Origin: Deltaproteobacteria bacterium
GTDB lineage: Bacteria > Desulfobacterota > Desulfobacteria > Desulfobacterales > JAFDFH01
NCBI GenBank assembly: GCA_019309945.1
Contig: JAFDFH010000018.1
Location: 1 to 20,436, forward strand
Length of the DNA: 20,436 bases
Reading direction: 5' to 3'
The notes beneath the pieces are model-generated. The model did no database searches, was not told where the DNA came from, and saw only the letters and a program-made list of their open reading frames with translations. Made by a program: the position numbers and the translations under genes. Shown here piece by piece: positions 1-7,193 of the stretch (position 1 is the stretch's first letter; every line of letters starts with the position of its first letter).

Positions 1-440
1 TACACTCATTTTAGATCCCGTGCGCGGGGCACTGTTAGGCGCCCTTAACGGCAAGTTTTGGCCGTATTGAAAAAAATTACCGGATGGCGTAGCGGGCCTA
101 CCGGAACATATTGAATTATATACGTATATTTTCCCACTCAACTATTTAACGAAGTCTGAACTTGGAAAATCTATCTAGTTTTCGTTCGGGCACTAGCTAG
201 TAAAAGAAGAAAAATGCGCCGTAAAGGACGGCCTTTGAAATAAAGCCCCTTGCCTGATCATTCAAATCCTTTCAAGCAGACTTGGAAAAGGGCCGGATGT
301 AAAAGCTATTGTTATTGTATTTGCCTGTTAAATTAGACAATTATCAGGTATAAACAGGCTTGCAACGATTCAAATAATTTTCATAACATATCAGCCTAAA
401 GAGTACAAGAATACAAAATTTATTTTTTTAATAAAAATCC
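1..440. other. Non-coding stretch upstream of rpmF
   Basis: I see no convincing gene here. Bases 67-86 are an exact 20-base match to 3592-3611 (listed separately). Bases 48-65 can form a small hairpin, ACGGC with GCCGT. The remainder is AT-rich, increasingly so toward 400-440, as expected ahead of a promoter. The gene usually found before rpmF (yceD/DUF177) is not present in this stretch. Confidence 0.5.
67..86 (+). repeat. 20-bp exact repeat, copy 1
   Basis: The sequence TTGAAAAAAATTACCGGATG occurs here and again, base for base, at 3592-3611. In both places GTATT lies just upstream. Beyond ATG the two copies diverge, though both continue into GC-rich sequence containing GCTGG/GCGGG and CTAC/GTAG. 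At the second site it abuts a half copy of the palindromic element, so it may be a remnant of a related repeat. Confidence 0.6.
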
Positions 441-469
441 TTGACAATCGATTTAATATAAATTACTTA
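441..469 (+). promoter_or_regulatory. Candidate sigma-70 promoter for rpmF
   Basis: A perfect -35 hexamer TTGACA (441-446) is followed after 17 bases by TACTTA (464-469), within a very AT-rich tract. TATAAA at 457-462 is a better -10 match but too close. Transcription from here would give a leader of about 65 bases before rpmF. That leader contains a 6-bp hairpin (ACTACC 474-479 with GGTAGT 489-494) and a five-codon ATG reading frame, MTYLL (500-517), whose significance I cannot judge. The -35 is strong and the -10 weak. Confidence 0.45.
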
Positions 470-541
470 AACCACTACCATAAAGAGAGGTAGTTATTTA
501 TGACATATTTACTTTAATATCAATAAGTTAGGAGATTACTC

Positions 542-724
542 ATGCCTGTTCCAAAACGCAAAACATCCAAGTCAAAGCGTGATAAACGCCGAACACATCA
601 AAAACACACGGCACCCAACCTGACGACCTGTCCTCAATGTGGAAGCCCCCGGTTGCCGCACCACACATGTCCGAGTTGTGGTACGTACAAAGGGCGCACG
701 GTAATTGAAACTGAAGAAGGGTAA
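542..724 (+). CDS. rpmF: 50S ribosomal protein L32
   Basis: This 60-residue basic protein is bacterial ribosomal protein L32, a component of the large ribosomal subunit near the peptidyl-transferase region. It starts with the typical MPVPKRKTSKSKRDKRR segment. It carries a zinc ribbon with two CxxC pairs, CPQC at 34-37 and CPSC at 48-51, so it is the zinc-binding (C+) form. The start is supported by AGGAG at 530-534, seven bases upstream of ATG. It is followed almost directly by the acyl-CoA dehydrogenase gene, so the two are probably co-transcribed. In many bacteria rpmF leads a lipid synthesis cluster, and that pairing is kept here although the next genes differ from the usual plsX-fabH-fabD. 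Confidence 0.97.
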   Translation: MPVPKRKTSKSKRDKRRTHQKHTAPNLTTCPQCGSPRLPHHTCPSCGTYKGRTVIETEEG

Positions 725-729
725 GGGTG

Positions 730-2397
730 ATGGAATCATTTGCAGATAAAGAGATTGCTACTACGCAAGGATTGGATTCCGATTCAAGGAAATTGGTGCT
801 TGACACGGTAAGACAGTTAAAAAAACGACTTCTCACCAAAGAAAATATTCTTGAGTTTGATAAAAATAATATTTTTCCGGAAAAGATCATTCGGAAAATG
901 CTGAGTCCTGACATTGGGTTGCAACTTCTTTTTATTCCGGAGGAATATGGTGGCGTGGGTGGCGGTGCCCAGGACAGCTGTGCGGTCACCCGCGAAATGG
1001 CCAAAATATGTTTGGGGATTGCCACTGCTTTTTTTGCCATACAGCTGGGAGCGGATCCTTTACTGGTTGGCGGCACTGAAGCGCAGAAGCAAAGATGGCT
1101 CAGTACCATTGCCGACGGCAACGCCCTTGTTGCTTACGCTGTGACCGAACCGGATGCCGGGAGTAATCTCGCGGCAATAAAAACAACGGCTGATCCGGTA
1201 CGAAACGAAGCCGGGGAAATTAGCGGGTATAAAATTAACGGCACCAAACAATTCATTTCAACCGGTGGTTATGCGGATTTGATCACCCTGCTTGCAAATA
1301 CGCCGGAAGGGCCCGCCTTTTTTGTCGTTGAAAAAGGGACCAAAGGGTTTGATCAGGGCAAAGGTGAAGAAAAACACGGCATCCGCGCGTCAAACACTTC
1401 GCCGCTTGCCTTCACGGACGTCTTTGTCCCGGTTGAAAATCTTATTGGGGGTGTGCCCGGGAAAGGCTTGAAACAGGCCAACAAAGTTTTTGGATATACA
1501 AGGCTGATGGTTGCGGCCATGGGCTTAGGCGCCGGTGAAGCCGCCCTTGAGATTGTTATCCCGTATGCCAAAGAACGAATCCAGTTTGGATCTCCGCTTT
1601 CGGAAAAGCAGGGCTACACCCACAAGCTGGTCGTTCCGCATGCCGTCCGGCTGGAAGCCGCAGCTGTCTATATTGACGAAGTCGCGCTGAAATTGGATTC
1701 CGATGAAGAGGATTTTCAGGTAGAAGGATCGATTGGTAAATTATTTGCTACCGAGACTGCCAACAGGGCCGCCGATGATGCCATGCAGGCTCTCGGCGGC
1801 TATGGCTATATTGCCGAGTACGAGGTTGAAAAGATAAAACGGGATGTGAAGATTACGTGTATATATGAGGGCACCAGCGAGATTATGCAGAATATTATCA
1901 GTGTATTCCGCTGGAAAAAAACTCGCAAAACCAAGGGAGCGTTTTACAGAAACATCGGCGCCGAGATGGAGAATCTAGACGCTGCTTTAAGCGATGCCGG
2001 ATGCAGATTTTACGGGCTGGCTGCAATGGCACTAAATGATACCATTAATTTAGTGCATGCGAATAGGCTGACCAAAAAACAGTATGTCATGTTTGCCCTT
2101 GCCGATATGATGACCCATGTGGAAGTTGGTGCGAGCATGGCACGCAAAGCAAAGGCCCTTGCTGAGGCAGCTGATCCGAGGACCGAGAGACTCAAGGCCA
2201 TGTCGAGGATCTTTGCAAATGAAGTCGCGCAGCTGGTTGCCCAGAATATACTCAAAATACTGATGGGTTCCGGGATATTTGATCAAAAGACGATATCTGC
2301 GTTTATGGAAACCATTTCCTATAACGCCTTGATTTCCAGTTATCAGAATATCATTAATGACATGGATCAGGTTGCAGATATTTTATTCAAGAGGTAA
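730..2397 (+). CDS. Acyl-CoA dehydrogenase, long form with C-terminal extension
   Basis: This is an FAD-dependent acyl-CoA dehydrogenase family enzyme, which interconverts acyl and 2-enoyl thioesters with an electron-transfer flavoprotein as usual partner. Visible motifs are YAVTEPDAGSN (flavin/substrate region), GGYGYIAEYEVEKIKRD, and IYEGTSEIMQNII, where the Glu in YEGT (residue 380) is the family's catalytic base. At 555 residues it is about 170 longer than the common 380-residue form. The extra C-terminal part (after about residue 400) is helical and resembles the longer very-long-chain type, by inference. ATG 730 and GTG 727 are adjacent possible starts; AAGAAGGG upstream favours 730. 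It sits five bases after rpmF and two before fabG, inside a fatty acid synthesis cluster and in place of plsX-fabH-fabD. That suggests a role on fatty-acyl thioesters made by this cluster, but whether it acts on CoA or ACP esters, and in which direction, cannot be read from sequence. Confidence 0.93.
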   Translation: MESFADKEIATTQGLDSDSRKLVLDTVRQLKKRLLTKENILEFDKNNIFPEKIIRKMLSPDIGLQLLFIPEEYGGVGGGAQDSCAVTREMAKICLGIATAFFAIQLGADPLLVGGTEAQKQRWLSTIADGNALVAYAVTEPDAGSNLAAIKTTADPVRNEAGEISGYKINGTKQFISTGGYADLITLLANTPEGPAFFVVEKGTKGFDQGKGEEKHGIRASNTSPLAFTDVFVPVENLIGGVPGKGLKQANKVFGYTRLMVAAMGLGAGEAALEIVIPYAKERIQFGSPLSEKQGYTHKLVVPHAVRLEAAAVYIDEVALKLDSDEEDFQVEGSIGKLFATETANRAADDAMQALGGYGYIAEYEVEKIKRDVKITCIYEGTSEIMQNIISVFRWKKTRKTKGAFYRNIGAEMENLDAALSDAGCRFYGLAAMALNDTINLVHANRLTKKQYVMFALADMMTHVEVGASMARKAKALAEAADPRTERLKAMSRIFANEVAQLVAQNILKILMGSGIFDQKTISAFMETISYNALISSYQNIINDMDQVADILFKR

Positions 2398-2399
2398 GC

Positions 2400-3164
2400 A
2401 TGCCGGCTAACAACAAACGTACCGTCGTTATTACAGGTGGGTCAAGAGGTATTGGAAGGGCCATCTGTCTTGCATTCGCCGGGCCGGACACCCAAATTTA
2501 TTTTAATTATTTTTCACCCGGTGACCCGGCTGCTGAAGAAGCCGAAGCGGATCGGACCGAAACACTTACAGCCGGCGCAGGCGGGGCTGCCAAAGGTGTG
2601 AGTGTAAACGTTGTGTCGGAAAAGGAGGTTGCCGCCTTTTTTGACACAATATTAGGCGAAACCGGACGAATCGATGTTCTGGTCAACAACGCAGGCATTA
2701 CCCGGGACGGGCTTTTGGTACGCATGAAGGGCGAAGACTGGGATGCGGTTTTAGATATCAACTTAAAGGGTACCTTTAACTGCACGAAAATTGCTGCCCG
2801 AACGATGATGAAACAACGTTCCGGTTACATTATTAACATCGCCTCGATTGTCGGTGTAACCGGAAATCCGGGGCAGGTCAATTATGTAGCATCGAAAGCC
2901 GGAATCATTGGATTTACGAAAGCGGTTGCCAAGGAACTTGCAACCCGGGGAATTACCGTCAATGCCGTGGCCCCGGGTTTTATAGAGACAGATATGACGG
3001 CATTGCTTGCAGATAAGGTGAAGGCTGCAATGATTGGCCAGATCCCCCTGGGACGTTCCGGAAAACCAGAGGATGTGGCTTCGGTTGTGGCTTTTCTGGC
3101 CTCTGCAAAGGCAGCCTATATTACCGGTCAAATCATTCATGTTAGTGGCGGTATGTACATTTAA
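2400..3164 (+). CDS. fabG: 3-oxoacyl-ACP reductase FabG (SDR family)
   Basis: This is a short-chain dehydrogenase that reduces 3-oxoacyl-ACP to 3-hydroxyacyl-ACP, the first reduction of each fatty acid elongation cycle, with NAD(P)H. Seen directly: the cofactor motif TGGSRGIG at residues 12-19, the structural motif NNAG, the catalytic Ser149-Tyr162-Lys166 set (NIASIVG and NYVASKAG), and the C-terminal segment ending SGGMYI. Length 254 fits the family; a slightly long loop rich in acidic residues at about 35-55 follows the second strand. ATG overlaps the context of the ACAD stop by only two bases and uses AAGAGG just upstream, indicating translational coupling. Placement directly before acpP and fabF supports the ACP-dependent role over the many other SDR functions. 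Confidence 0.95.
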   Translation: MPANNKRTVVITGGSRGIGRAICLAFAGPDTQIYFNYFSPGDPAAEEAEADRTETLTAGAGGAAKGVSVNVVSEKEVAAFFDTILGETGRIDVLVNNAGITRDGLLVRMKGEDWDAVLDINLKGTFNCTKIAARTMMKQRSGYIINIASIVGVTGNPGQVNYVASKAGIIGFTKAVAKELATRGITVNAVAPGFIETDMTALLADKVKAAMIGQIPLGRSGKPEDVASVVAFLASAKAAYITGQIIHVSGGMYI

Positions 3165-3183
3165 ATAAAGGAGGTAAACCTAA

Positions 3184-3414
3184 ATGTCAGTTGAAGATAA
3201 AGTAAAAAAGATCATTGCGGAAAAACTGAGTGTTGATTTGGAAGAGGTCGTGCCGGCAGCTTCTTTTGTGGATGATCTGGGAGCAGATTCACTCGATCTT
3301 GTGGAGCTGATTATGTCAATGGAAGAGGAATTTGATATCGAAATTTCTGATGAAGATGCGGAAAAACTGGCAACGTTTCAGGATGTCATTGATTATATTA
3401 AAGCGCATTTATAA
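3184..3414 (+). CDS. acpP: Acyl carrier protein
   Basis: This is a 76-residue acidic protein that carries growing acyl chains on a phosphopantetheine arm in type II fatty acid synthesis. The attachment site is Ser36 in the GADSLDLVEL motif. It is followed by the highly acidic helix II recognition face (SMEEEFDIEISDEDAEK) that partner enzymes bind. Length and spacing match housekeeping AcpP. A strong ribosome binding site, AAGGAGG, lies just upstream, fitting the very high expression typical of ACP. It is separated from fabF by 393 bases holding repeat elements, which is unusual because acpP and fabF are commonly nearly adjacent. Confidence 0.97.
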   Translation: MSVEDKVKKIIAEKLSVDLEEVVPAASFVDDLGADSLDLVELIMSMEEEFDIEISDEDAEKLATFQDVIDYIKAHL

Positions 3415-3511
3415 GGATAGCTTGAAAAGACAGTGACATTTGAAATATCCTGAGGGGCGGCCGGTGAACGAAGGCAATCTATTCCATGTCGGAGGTTTAA
3501 GGTCCTCCTTT

Positions 3512-3592
3512 GAGGTAGTTTTAAAACGCTCCCTTTGGTCCAATTTCGGCGTCAGGCTCAAATTTTAATCCTCAAAATACTCAGTGTATTTT
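3512..3592 (-). repeat. Half copy of dispersed palindromic element
   Basis: This stretch closely matches the reverse complement of the right arm of the full element at 20125-20265. Shared blocks include GCGTCAGGCT, AATTTTAATCCTCAAAATAC and TGTATT in the same order and spacing. The outer end TTTTAAAAC corresponds to the terminal TTTCAAAAC of the full copy. The second arm is missing: the match stops at about 3592, where the 20-bp repeat begins. Confidence 0.7.
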
Positions 3593-3611
3593 TGAAAAAA
3601 ATTACCGGATG
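3592..3611 (+). repeat. 20-bp exact repeat, copy 2
   Basis: This is identical over 20 bases to 67-86. Here it directly abuts the inner end of a half palindromic element, where the opposite arm would be expected. Confidence 0.6.
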
Positions 3612-3686
3612 ACTCCGCTGGTAGGTTTAACCATAAGTTTTTGAGAAGTTATAAATCCGTGCGCTTTTGTGGTGAAATGTATAGAT

Positions 3687-3750
3687 AGTGTCCGTCCAGA
3701 AACGAGGTTTTTTGTTCGAGATCAAGGCCGGCGAAAAATTTTACCGCAGG
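3687..3750 (+). repeat. Half copy of palindromic element, AGTGTCC subtype
   Basis: This begins with AGTGTCCGTCCAGAAA and continues through TTTGTTCGAGATCAAGG and GCGAAAAATTTTACCGCAGG. It is nearly identical to the reverse complement of the right arm of the full element (10098-10161). The other arm is absent. It ends about 45 bases before the fabF ribosome binding site. Confidence 0.75.
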
Positions 3751-3807
3751 AATGATGGTCGGTATTAATGTCCTACCCATTTGGGGCGGAGGAGAAAGGA
3801 GGTTGTT

Positions 3808-5049
3808 TTGGATAGGCGAGTGGTAATTACGGGTTTAGGGCTTGTGACACCGCTGGGAATCGGTGTGGAAGAGACATGGACGGCCTTAAAGGCAGGAAAG
3901 TCAGGTATAGCCGAGATAACACAGTTTGATGCTTCTGAATTTCAGACAAAAATTGCCGGGGAGGTAAAGGGCTTTCATCCTGAAGATTTCCTTCCCAAGA
4001 AAGAGGCCAAACGGACATCACTTTTCATTGCCTATGCCATTGCCGCAACTCGAATGGCCCTGGACGATTCGAATATCAAGATTAACAGTTCCAATCAAGA
4101 CCGTATTGGTGTTCTGATGGGGTGCGGTCTGGGAGGACTTGCGGTAATAGAGGATAATATTAAAATTTTAGACCAGAGGGGACCTAAGCGGGTGAGTCCG
4201 TTTTTTATCCCCATGATCATCGGGAATATGGCTGCGGGGATGATTTCCATCCATTTTGGCGCCAAAGGCCCCAACGCTTCAGTTGCAACTGCGTGTGCAG
4301 CAGGCTCACATGCGATTGGCGACGCATTCAAAATTGTCAACAGGGGGGGAGCGGATGCCATGATCGCAGGGGGCGTGGAAGCTGTTATTACACGAGCCTG
4401 CTTCGCTGGTTTTAACGCTATGAAAGCGCTTTCCACAAAAAATAATGAGCCTGAAAGGGCGTCACGACCTTTTGATCGGGATCGTGACGGCTTTGTGGTG
4501 GGTGAAGGATCCGGCATTGTCATTCTTGAAACCCTCGAGAGTGCGCTTGCAAGAAATGCACGCATTTATGCTGAAATAAGCGGATACGGGATGAGCGGCG
4601 ATGGGTATCATATGACCGCTCCGGCACCGGAAGGTGACGGAATGGCAAGGTGTATGCGCGCGGCCCTTGATGATGCGGGAATCTCATCCGATCAGATCGA
4701 CTATATTAACGCTCATGGTACGTCAACAGAGCTAAACGATCTATATGAAACCAAGGCTGTTAAGTCGGTGTTCAAGGATAAGGCTTACCAGATCCCAATG
4801 AGTTCAACCAAATCCATGACCGGACACCTTCTAGGGGGCGCTGGTGGGATTGAAACCGTTTTTACAGCGCTTACGATTCATCATGACATTATCCCCCCGA
4901 CCATAAATCTTGACAACCCTTCCGAAGATTGCGACCTGGATTATGTTCCGCATAAGGCGCGCAAGATAACAGTGAAAAATGCCATGACCAATTCTTTTGG
5001 GTTCGGGGGAACAAACGCAACGCTCATTTTGAGAAAATACCGCAATTGA
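3808..5049 (+). CDS. fabF: 3-oxoacyl-ACP synthase II
   Basis: This is the condensing enzyme that extends acyl-ACP by two carbons from malonyl-ACP. The TTG at 3808 is chosen as start: AAAGGAGG lies five bases upstream, the N-terminus becomes MDRRVVITGLGLVTPLG like other FabF proteins, and the product is 413 residues, the usual length. With that start the catalytic triad falls at Cys163 (TACAAGSH), His303 (NAHGTST) and His340 (MTGHLLGGAGG), the same numbers as in the E. coli enzyme. The upstream in-frame TTG at 3781 would add nine basic residues and run through the ribosome binding site, so I reject it. The C-terminal FGFGGTNATLIL motif is intact. FabF partners with FabG and AcpP encoded just before it. 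FabH and FabD, needed for initiation and malonyl loading, must be encoded elsewhere. Confidence 0.97.
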   Translation: MDRRVVITGLGLVTPLGIGVEETWTALKAGKSGIAEITQFDASEFQTKIAGEVKGFHPEDFLPKKEAKRTSLFIAYAIAATRMALDDSNIKINSSNQDRIGVLMGCGLGGLAVIEDNIKILDQRGPKRVSPFFIPMIIGNMAAGMISIHFGAKGPNASVATACAAGSHAIGDAFKIVNRGGADAMIAGGVEAVITRACFAGFNAMKALSTKNNEPERASRPFDRDRDGFVVGEGSGIVILETLESALARNARIYAEISGYGMSGDGYHMTAPAPEGDGMARCMRAALDDAGISSDQIDYINAHGTSTELNDLYETKAVKSVFKDKAYQIPMSSTKSMTGHLLGGAGGIETVFTALTIHHDIIPPTINLDNPSEDCDLDYVPHKARKITVKNAMTNSFGFGGTNATLILRKYRN

Positions 5050-5245
5050 TCGATTCAAAATATATTTCCGCTCTTATCCGTCCGAGGTACCCCCATTTTT
5101 TTTAAAGCTGACTGACGATTATGAAAACCCGACCGATTGCGATTTATGGAATCCGTGAAGGTCAAGACAGATTCCTTTATCAAAAGAAGTATTTTTTTCT
5201 TGCGGTAAAATAATGGTGTGTTAAGTTAAAACGTTATACATTCGG

Positions 5246-5273
5246 CTGACAATAAAGTCGTAACCGTTATGGG
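5246..5273 (+). promoter_or_regulatory. Weak sigma-70-like promoter candidate before rpiB
   Basis: CTGACA (5246-5251) is followed after 16 bases by TATGGG (5268-5273). Both hexamers are imperfect, but the position suits the start of the rpiB-glyA-deaminase-nrdR-rib transcript. Support is low. Confidence 0.25.
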
Positions 5274-5344
5274 TCAATTTAGACGCCTAAAATTTGTGAA
5301 TTCGTAAAAAGGTCTTTTTTTCAAACTTTAGTTCACGTGTAACT

Positions 5345-5370
5345 TTTCCGGTTTAGCCGGGTCAGGGATA
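5345..5370 (+). promoter_or_regulatory. Conserved leader motif before rpiB
   Basis: This contains CCGGTTTAGCCGGGTCAGG, which matches the segment just before ribBA (10226-10253) at all but two positions of the core. The two CCGG units can pair into a small hairpin with a five-base loop. The motif ends in the purine-rich stretch serving as the rpiB ribosome binding site, so it could influence initiation. Its function is unknown to me. Confidence 0.45.
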
Positions 5371-5375
5371 GGGAA

Positions 5376-5870
5376 ATGGACGCAAATGATTATGTGGATA
5401 ATACCCCCGTTATCATGGGAAGCGATCATGCCGGTTTTTATTTAAAGGAAAAAATTAAAGCATTCGTTCTTGGTAAAGGCATTGATGTTGAGGATGTAGG
5501 GACCTGCGATGAAGAATCGGTCGATTATCCGGATTTTGGAATTAAGGTCGCCGCATACGTATCAAATGGTAAATTTAAGCGGGGCATACTCCTTTGTGGC
5601 AGCGGAATCGGCATGAGCATGGTTGCCAATAAATTTCCACATGTCAGGGCGGCACTTTGCAATGATCTTTTTTCCGCGGAGATGAGCAGGAGGCACAACG
5701 ATGCCAATATACTGGTCCTGGGGGGCCGAGTTGTCGAAGAAGCACTTGCCCTGGAAATCGTGAGGGTTTGGCTTAGGACACCGTTTGATGGAGGCCGGCA
5801 GAATAGAAAAGTTCGAGCGCATAGAGGAAATGGGCGGCCCCTTGTAAAGCCCGGAAACTGGCTCATTTGA
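5376..5870 (+). CDS. rpiB: Ribose-5-phosphate isomerase B, C-terminal frame altered
   Basis: This is a sugar-phosphate isomerase of the RpiB/LacAB family that interconverts ribose-5-phosphate and ribulose-5-phosphate, the latter also feeding riboflavin synthesis downstream. Seen: GSDHAG at 15-20, the catalytic-base Cys74 in LLCGSGIGMS, and the RHNDANILVLGGR segment. The frame as sequenced gives 164 residues, and after FDGGR it reads a basic tail starting QNRKVRAHRG that is unlike the family. The +1 frame from about 5800 reads RIEKFERIEEMGGPL and stops at 5845-5847. That resembles the normal RpiB ending (GGRH..RI.KI). A net frameshift near 5796-5803, real or a sequencing error, is therefore likely. 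The catalytic core is unaffected. An in-place ATG with an AGGG-rich leader marks the start, and glyA follows after 30 bases. Confidence 0.9.
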   Translation: MDANDYVDNTPVIMGSDHAGFYLKEKIKAFVLGKGIDVEDVGTCDEESVDYPDFGIKVAAYVSNGKFKRGILLCGSGIGMSMVANKFPHVRAALCNDLFSAEMSRRHNDANILVLGGRVVEEALALEIVRVWLRTPFDGGRQNRKVRAHRGNGRPLVKPGNWLI

Positions 5871-5900
5871 AAACCAGATAATTTTACCGGAGAATGATAT

Positions 5901-7142
5901 TTGAATTTCGAAATCGTTGAAAAAGTAGATCAGGACATTGCCAAGGCCATTTCCAAAGAGGCTGAAAGACAGAAAAATACCTTGGAGCTTATTGCGTCGG
6001 AAAACATTGCAAGCCCTGCGGTCATGGCGGTCCAGGGAAGCGTGCTGACGAACAAATATGCGGAAGGTTATCCGGATAAACGTTATTACGGTGGATGTGA
6101 ATATGTTGATGTTGCCGAGAAACTTGCTATTCAGCGGGCCGAAAAACTATTCAATGCGCCTTACGCAAATGTTCAGCCTCATTCCGGATCGCAGGCCAAC
6201 ATGGCCGTATATTTTGCATTGTTGGATCCAGGCGATACGGTCCTCGGCATGGATCTTTCGCATGGCGGGCATCTTACCCATGGAAGTCCGTCAAATTTCT
6301 CGGGAAAGCTTTTTAATTTTGTCCATTATGGCGTGAAAAAAGATACCGGCACCATTGATTACGAAGCATTGGCAAGGATTGCTGAAAAACACAGGCCCAA
6401 ATTGATCGTTGCCGGCGCAAGCGCTTATCCACGTGTTATCGATTTTGAAGCATTTGCGCACATTGCTGAATCGGTGGGGGCTTATTTAATGGCTGATATG
6501 GCCCATATTGCCGGTTTGGTGGCGGCCGGGGTGCATCCCTCACCGGTGCCATTTGCAGATGTTGTGACTTCCACAACCCACAAAACATTGAGGGGACCCC
6601 GCGGAGGCTTGATTTTAGCCAAAACAGACTACAGCGAAATGCTGAATAAACAGATATTTCCCGGAATTCAAGGGGGACCGCTCATGCATGTCATTGCCGC
6701 CAAGGCCGTTGCATTCAGAGAAGCCCTTACAGAATCATTTAAAATCTACCAGATGAATACCGTTAAAAATGCGAAAGCCCTTGCACAGCATTTAACGCAA
6801 AACGGAATCCAACTTGTTTCCAACGGTACGGATAATCATATGATGCTTGCAGATTTAAGCAATTTTAAGATTACCGGAAGGGATGCCGAAGAAATTTTAG
6901 GTCGTGCGGGTATCACCGTAAACAAAAATTCCATACCATTTGAAGACCGGGGTCCTATTGTAACGAGCGGTATCCGAATGGGTACCCCTGCCATCACCAC
7001 GAGAGGCATGCGCGAACCGGAAATGGAAACGATTGCAGAGCTTATTACGGAGGTACTGAAAAAAAGCCGGCATGATAATGAGGTAATTGGGCGTGTCGGG
7101 AAAAAGGTCCAAGAGCTCTGTGAGGCCTTTCCGATTTATTAA
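5901..7142 (+). CDS. glyA: Serine hydroxymethyltransferase
   Basis: This PLP enzyme converts serine and tetrahydrofolate to glycine and 5,10-methylene-tetrahydrofolate, the main source of one-carbon units including those for dTMP. The protein is 413 residues. Family motifs are NTLELIASEN near the N-terminus, NKYAEGYPDKRYYGG, the PLP-contact PHSGSQAN, MADMAHIAGLVA, and the Schiff-base Lys228 in TTHKTLRGPRGG. The start codon is TTG, supported by GGAG eight bases upstream and by the normal N-terminal length; the nearby ATG at 5894 is out of frame. It lies between rpiB and a dCMP deaminase gene. Together these supply ribose, methylene-folate and dUMP, a coherent nucleotide-precursor set. Confidence 0.97.
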   Translation: MNFEIVEKVDQDIAKAISKEAERQKNTLELIASENIASPAVMAVQGSVLTNKYAEGYPDKRYYGGCEYVDVAEKLAIQRAEKLFNAPYANVQPHSGSQANMAVYFALLDPGDTVLGMDLSHGGHLTHGSPSNFSGKLFNFVHYGVKKDTGTIDYEALARIAEKHRPKLIVAGASAYPRVIDFEAFAHIAESVGAYLMADMAHIAGLVAAGVHPSPVPFADVVTSTTHKTLRGPRGGLILAKTDYSEMLNKQIFPGIQGGPLMHVIAAKAVAFREALTESFKIYQMNTVKNAKALAQHLTQNGIQLVSNGTDNHMMLADLSNFKITGRDAEEILGRAGITVNKNSIPFEDRGPIVTSGIRMGTPAITTRGMREPEMETIAELITEVLKKSRHDNEVIGRVGKKVQELCEAFPIY

Positions 7143-7193
7143 AAGTATTTGGGACCGGCAAAAGGTCTCAAAATTAAGAGGTTTAAGCATCAT

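Larger units (their letters stand above)
3415..3807. other. acpP-fabF spacer filled with repeat fragments
   Basis: No coding sequence is supported. From left to right it holds a small hairpin (GGAGG 3491-3495 with CCTCC 3504-3508, followed by only three T, so a doubtful terminator), a half palindromic element (3512-3592), the 20-bp exact repeat (3592-3611), about 75 bases with nothing recognised, a second half element in opposite orientation (3687-3750), and the fabF ribosome binding site AAAGGAGG (3795-3802). I saw no clear promoter. Confidence 0.6.
5050..5375. other. fabF-rpiB spacer
   Basis: This 326-base AT-rich region has no supported gene. An eight-T run at about 5097-5104 follows fabF but is not preceded by a convincing stem, so I do not call a terminator. 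A weak promoter candidate and a conserved leader motif near rpiB are listed separately. No copy of the palindromic element is evident here, unlike most other long gaps in the window. Confidence 0.5.

Noticed and set aside
30..45. GTTAGGC resembling an integron attC core site
   Set aside because: No matching inverse core site at a suitable distance, no cassette structure and no integrase in the window.
2..70. Open frame reading LILDPVRGALLGALNGKFWPY then stop at the left edge
   Set aside because: It looks vaguely protein-like and could be the tail of an upstream gene, but only 22 codons are visible, I recognise no family, and its stop falls inside the 20-bp repeat. Not enough support.
3781..3807. 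Upstream TTG start for fabF
   Set aside because: It would place the ribosome binding site AAAGGAGG inside the gene and shift the catalytic residues away from C163/H303/H340.
4095..4565. 156-codon minus-strand frame inside fabF
   Set aside because: It lies opposite an intact, motif-complete gene and shows no recognisable protein features; the same applies to the other antisense frames in the window.
5085..5110. T-rich run after fabF as intrinsic terminator
   Set aside because: An eight-T run is present but no stable GC-rich stem precedes it.
7149..7193. TTG start 45 bases earlier for the dCMP deaminase
   Set aside because: No ribosome binding site and an N-terminus not typical of the family; ATG 7194 gives the normal start.
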